Assembly: GCA_036397995.1 (NCBI GenBank)
Contig: DASWHX010000057.1
Span: forward strand, 1 to 19,346
Length of the DNA: 19,346 nt
Direction of reading: 5' to 3'
DNA from: DASWHX01 sp036397995
GTDB taxonomy: Bacteria; Bacteroidota; Bacteroidia; Cytophagales; Cyclobacteriaceae
Under the pieces are notes generated by a model, which was not told the origin of the DNA, made no database searches, and saw only the letters and a list, made by a program, of their open reading frames with translations. Made by a program: the position numbers and the translations under genes. Below are positions 17,501-19,346 of the stretch, one piece after another; the first letter of the stretch is position 1; each line of letters starts with the position of its first letter.

Positions 17501-18610
17501 AATATTTTTATCCGGATTCTAAATACCGGATTTCCAATTCCATCCGAGGAACTTCGCGATGTGTTCAAGAGGTTTTACCAGAGTGATAATACACTTTCAT
17601 CAAAAAAAACCGGAACCGGATTAGGTCTTGCCATTGCAAAGGAAATCGTTCACTTGCACTCTGGCGAATTACTTGTTGAAAGTGGAAAACGCGTGACCAC
17701 CTTTACAGTGAAGTTAATGTTTGGAAACGATCATTTTAGCCCTGCCGAGTTGATTGAGAAATCAAACAGCGAAGATATATCAAACTTTTATTTGGAAGAA
17801 TCAGAAATTCAACCGGCTGATATCAGGATTAAAGACGAAGAATTGTTTGCCGGTAAAAGGGTTCTTGTTGTGGAGGATAATCACGAGGTGAGAAAATATA
17901 TTGTCGAAATTCTGCAAACAGACTTCACGGTAATGGAAGCAGCCAATGGAATTGAAGCCCTTGATGCTTTGCATTCCGAAATGCCTGATTTAATAATTTG
18001 TGATGTTGTGATGCCTGAAATGGATGGCATTACATTCACCAGCAAGATAAAATCAAACAGGAAAACCAGTCATATCCCGGTGATTATTCTTACAGCCCGA
18101 ACCTCCTTGATTTATAAGAAGGAAGGTTATGAAACCGGTGCCGATGAGTATATCACCAAACCTTTCAGTGAGTCATTGTTGCGAACAAGGATCCGTAGTA
18201 TTATCCGTAACCGGGAATTAATAAAGATGAAGCTGCAGAATGAGTTCATCACTGAACCAAAAGAGTTGGCTATTAGCACTCCTGACCAGCAATTTCTTGA
18301 AGATATGATGAAGATAATAGAACAGAACATTGATAGCCAGGAGTTGAAAGCAGAATTTATTTGCCGGGAACTGGCAATGAGTCATTCGGTGGTTTACAAG
18401 AAAGTAAAAGCTCTTACGGGATTATCTTTGATTGAATTTATCAGGGACTTCAAGCTGAAGCGAGCGGCCCAGTTGATGGCAAAATATCAATTCAGTATTG
18501 TAGATGCATGCCATAAAGTTGGGTTTTCAGATAGAAAGTATTTCACCCAAATCTTTAAGAGTAAGTTTGGTATGACACCTTCCGAATATATTAAGGTGAA
18601 TCTAAATTGA
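14579..18610 (+). CDS. Hybrid two-component system sensor/regulator (HTCS)
   Basis: This 1,343-residue inner-membrane protein senses oligosaccharides in the periplasm and activates the linked locus. After a signal peptide (to about residue 22) come 14 propeller blades, each with a WIGT-like core, at about 51, 94, 142, 187, 234, 277, 327, 371, 412, 458, 506, 554, 598 and 639. These make two seven-bladed propellers. A Y_Y_Y domain (about 700-770) and a membrane helix (779-797) follow. The kinase has FFTNISHEIRTP with H837, the N-box NLLHNAFKYAN and the G2 box TGTGLGLAIA (1011-1020). The receiver (1093-1205) has E1099/D1100, phospho-acceptor D1142, T1172 and K1194. An AraC-type helix-turn-helix domain spans about 1240-1340. 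In the ATP lid, ILNTGFPIP replaces the usual DxG with NxG. Divergence from the glycosidases and the downstream GH53 suggest a galacto-oligosaccharide ligand. Confidence 0.96.
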   Translation: MILRLAFLSILISGICNEIMAQSSVLFNSIDQTNGLSNGSVTKIVQDAKGFIWIGTKNGIDRYDGLKFRIYDTYNSGLGANDISNIFIDDKQRMWVSTIGGGLSIYDQAKDEFYTFQFDQGNPKSISSSDVQVIEQDREGNVWIGTEHGLNKFMEADSSFEKFKYSERNSLFSNRVMAIFEDESENLWVGTFGGGLSLLNKQSGKLEIKHPIGNRSLELKFIHQINSLEPGKLLIATSGTGLIEYDIEKNFISSFLPEPFNRIPIVRSVYHGSGNTLWVATDGEGLLKVTFQDGKKVIKQFINKTGNPNTLNSNALYTVFEDNSRNIWIGTAWNGLNVLGNESENLNFYWSDFKGESQKGILSIYADDWKLYFGTDGSGLSTYDLISKGNAINGNFDHYYIQFIEKDKDGSLWIGTFKNGLIHLNNGEVEQFKHDAENKFSISHNDVRDILQLSNNKYLVATWGGGLDLFNSLEKTFTSNKNSQSEPGSIGSDNVISLLAADDGKVWVATFGGGLNLFDPVTETFEKIRIHIKDEAQLNGNNMLTLLKDSNNDLWLGAWGDGLIKWNQNSKDFTRFTTKEGIADNTITALLEDQNGRVWMSTKNGISSLNINGNEINSYPLLKGEYHINSSFAAKNGQLFFGNTKGAISFNPDRLAAGNQNPEIVFTELRIFDKQIQATEGVIESQILFQDRIVLSHNQNAITFEFAALNYPFSNQFEYSYFLEGITSDWVNLGNQRSITLTNLMPGNYTLMVGGANMPKSYRNFASIDIEILNPWWKEWWAIATYFILFLILLYGFRHYAVKWEKMKHSLKLEKISREKEAELHDIKMRFFTNISHEIRTPITLMLGAINRMEEKGVLENLQKKALVSLRRNGNRLSQLLTELLDFRKLETAGFHLKISQGNLVKFAREVSLSFNDIALQKKIDFQFQADAERIEAWYDKDQMEKVLFNLLHNAFKYANKNGEIRLKVERDDENIFIRILNTGFPIPSEELRDVFKRFYQSDNTLSSKKTGTGLGLAIAKEIVHLHSGELLVESGKRVTTFTVKLMFGNDHFSPAELIEKSNSEDISNFYLEESEIQPADIRIKDEELFAGKRVLVVEDNHEVRKYIVEILQTDFTVMEAANGIEALDALHSEMPDLIICDVVMPEMDGITFTSKIKSNRKTSHIPVIILTARTSLIYKKEGYETGADEYITKPFSESLLRTRIRSIIRNRELIKMKLQNEFITEPKELAISTPDQQFLEDMMKIIEQNIDSQELKAEFICRELAMSHSVVYKKVKALTGLSLIEFIRDFKLKRAAQLMAKYQFSIVDACHKVGFSDRKYFTQIFKSKFGMTPSEYIKVNLN

Positions 18611-18694
18611 TATATTCTAAACGAATTCAGCCCCCATTTTAGCCATAAAGAAACACCACATCTTTTCTTCAAAATTGTAATTTTAACCACAACC

Positions 18695-18790
18695 GTGAAA
18701 AAGCGAATTTCTCTTAGACTTACCTATATCAGCCTTGTATTAATTCTACTGTTTGGCTGGCTAATGGCAATACTATTAAATCTTATATAA
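18695..18790 (+). CDS. Possible 31-residue single-pass membrane peptide upstream of GH53
   Basis: A GTG at 18695 opens a 31-codon frame that ends in TAA at 18788-18790, directly abutting the GH53 ATG at 18791. The peptide begins with a basic segment (MKKRISLR) and continues with an almost wholly hydrophobic stretch (YISLVLILLFGWLMAILLNL), the profile of a single membrane helix with the basic end in the cytoplasm. There is no ATG or TTG upstream in this frame back to the regulator's stop at 18608-18610, so GTG is the only likely start. No Shine-Dalgarno sequence is visible. It could be a membrane micropeptide, a leader whose translation is coupled to GH53, or a chance frame. I do not recognise a family. 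Confidence 0.4.
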   Translation: MKKRISLRLTYISLVLILLFGWLMAILLNLI

Positions 18791-19346
18791 ATGAAATTGA
18801 CAGGAATTACGCTCCTATTTTTAACTGCTGGTATTCTTTTTCTAACCTGTGGCAACCAGGATATGCCAATTGAATTCAAACCGGAAATACCGGAGGAGTA
18901 TTATCTGGGTGCAGACCTTTCCTACGTTAATGAGATGCTTGACTGTGGTGGAGTTTACCGGGAAAATGGTAATGAAGTTGATCCCTATGCTTTGTTTGCC
19001 GGCAAAGGAGCAAGCTTAGTTCGGGTAAGGTTTTGGAATAACCCTGACTGGACGCAATACTCTGATTTTGGTGATGTCTATTTAACCATTTTAAGATCAA
19101 AGGCACAGGGAATGGCGGTGCTGCTGGATTATCACTTATCGGATACCTGGGCGGATCCAGCCAAACAAATAATTCCCAAAGCATGGAGCGAAATTGACGA
19201 CATGGAAATCCTGGGAGATTCTGTTTACAATTTCATTTCATCTACGTTAAGAGTTTTGGGTAATGCTAACCTGCTTCCTGAATTTGTTCAGGTAGGTAAT
19301 GAAACTAATAATGAAATACTTCAACCCGGGGAATATACTGATTACA
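18791..19346 (+). CDS. GH53 endo-beta-1,4-galactanase, probable lipoprotein (partial, 5' end)
   Basis: The first 185 residues are visible; the gene runs off the right edge. MKLTGITLLFLTAGILFLTC suggests a lipoprotein signal with C20 as the lipidated residue, though FLTC is not an ideal lipobox. The mature part is unmistakably GH53: YLGADLSYVNEMLDCGGVYR (38-57), DPYALFAGKGASLVRVRFWN (64-83), GMAVLLDYHLSDTWADPAKQ (107-126) and QVGNETNNE with acid/base E171. The nucleophile glutamate should lie beyond the window. GH53 enzymes cut internal beta-1,4-galactosyl bonds of pectic galactan and type I arabinogalactan. A lipoprotein would fit cell-surface attack that feeds galacto-oligosaccharides to the GH2 and GH-A enzymes encoded divergently. 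Confidence 0.93.
   Translation, partial: MKLTGITLLFLTAGILFLTCGNQDMPIEFKPEIPEEYYLGADLSYVNEMLDCGGVYRENGNEVDPYALFAGKGASLVRVRFWNNPDWTQYSDFGDVYLTILRSKAQGMAVLLDYHLSDTWADPAKQIIPKAWSEIDDMEILGDSVYNFISSTLRVLGNANLLPEFVQVGNETNNEILQPGEYTDY

Overview
The window most likely comes from a member of the Bacteroidota. The strongest sign is a 1,343-residue hybrid two-component system that fuses a periplasmic double beta-propeller sensor, histidine kinase, receiver and AraC-type DNA-binding domain in one chain. That architecture is characteristic of this phylum's polysaccharide-utilisation loci. AT-rich spacers, the lack of clear Shine-Dalgarno sequences and signal peptides ending in AQ or SQ fit this. The genus cannot be read from the sequence.

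Region 1 (1-3053, minus strand) is an operon frdA-frdB-frdC-frdD for a quinol:fumarate reductase of the Escherichia coli type, with two small membrane anchors and no sign of a haem-binding cytochrome b subunit. frdD runs off the left edge. This is notable because Bacteroidota normally carry a succinate dehydrogenase/fumarate reductase with a single cytochrome b anchor.

Region 2 (3331-7085) holds housekeeping or accessory genes. A DinB-fold protein (minus) is divergent from a two-gene operon of an APC-family amino-acid permease and an ACMSD-like amidohydrolase, which overlap by ATGA. A FkbM-type methyltransferase converges on the amidohydrolase with overlapping stop codons. An AT-rich spacer follows, containing a 30-codon open frame that looks like the 5' stump of an outer-membrane beta-barrel gene, cut off where the glycosidase operon ends.

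Region 3 (7366-19346) is a carbohydrate-utilisation locus. On the minus strand, in transcription order, are a secreted GH13 cyclomaltodextrinase/neopullulanase-like enzyme, a secreted GH2 beta-galactosidase-like enzyme, and a secreted clan GH-A (GH5-like) glycosidase. Divergent from them is the hybrid two-component regulator. It is followed on the plus strand by a 31-codon single-membrane-segment open frame and by the start of a GH53 endo-beta-1,4-galactanase that leaves the right edge. GH53 plus GH2 next to such a regulator points to beta-1,4-galactan (pectic galactan or arabinogalactan side chains) as the main substrate. The GH-A enzyme is probably a third member of that pathway. The GH13 enzyme acts on alpha-glucans in all known relatives, so it is the odd one out. 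No SusC/SusD pair is inside the window; if there is one it should lie beyond 19346.

No rRNA, tRNA, CRISPR array, insertion sequence or phage gene was seen, and no gene-free stretch exceeds 300 bases.
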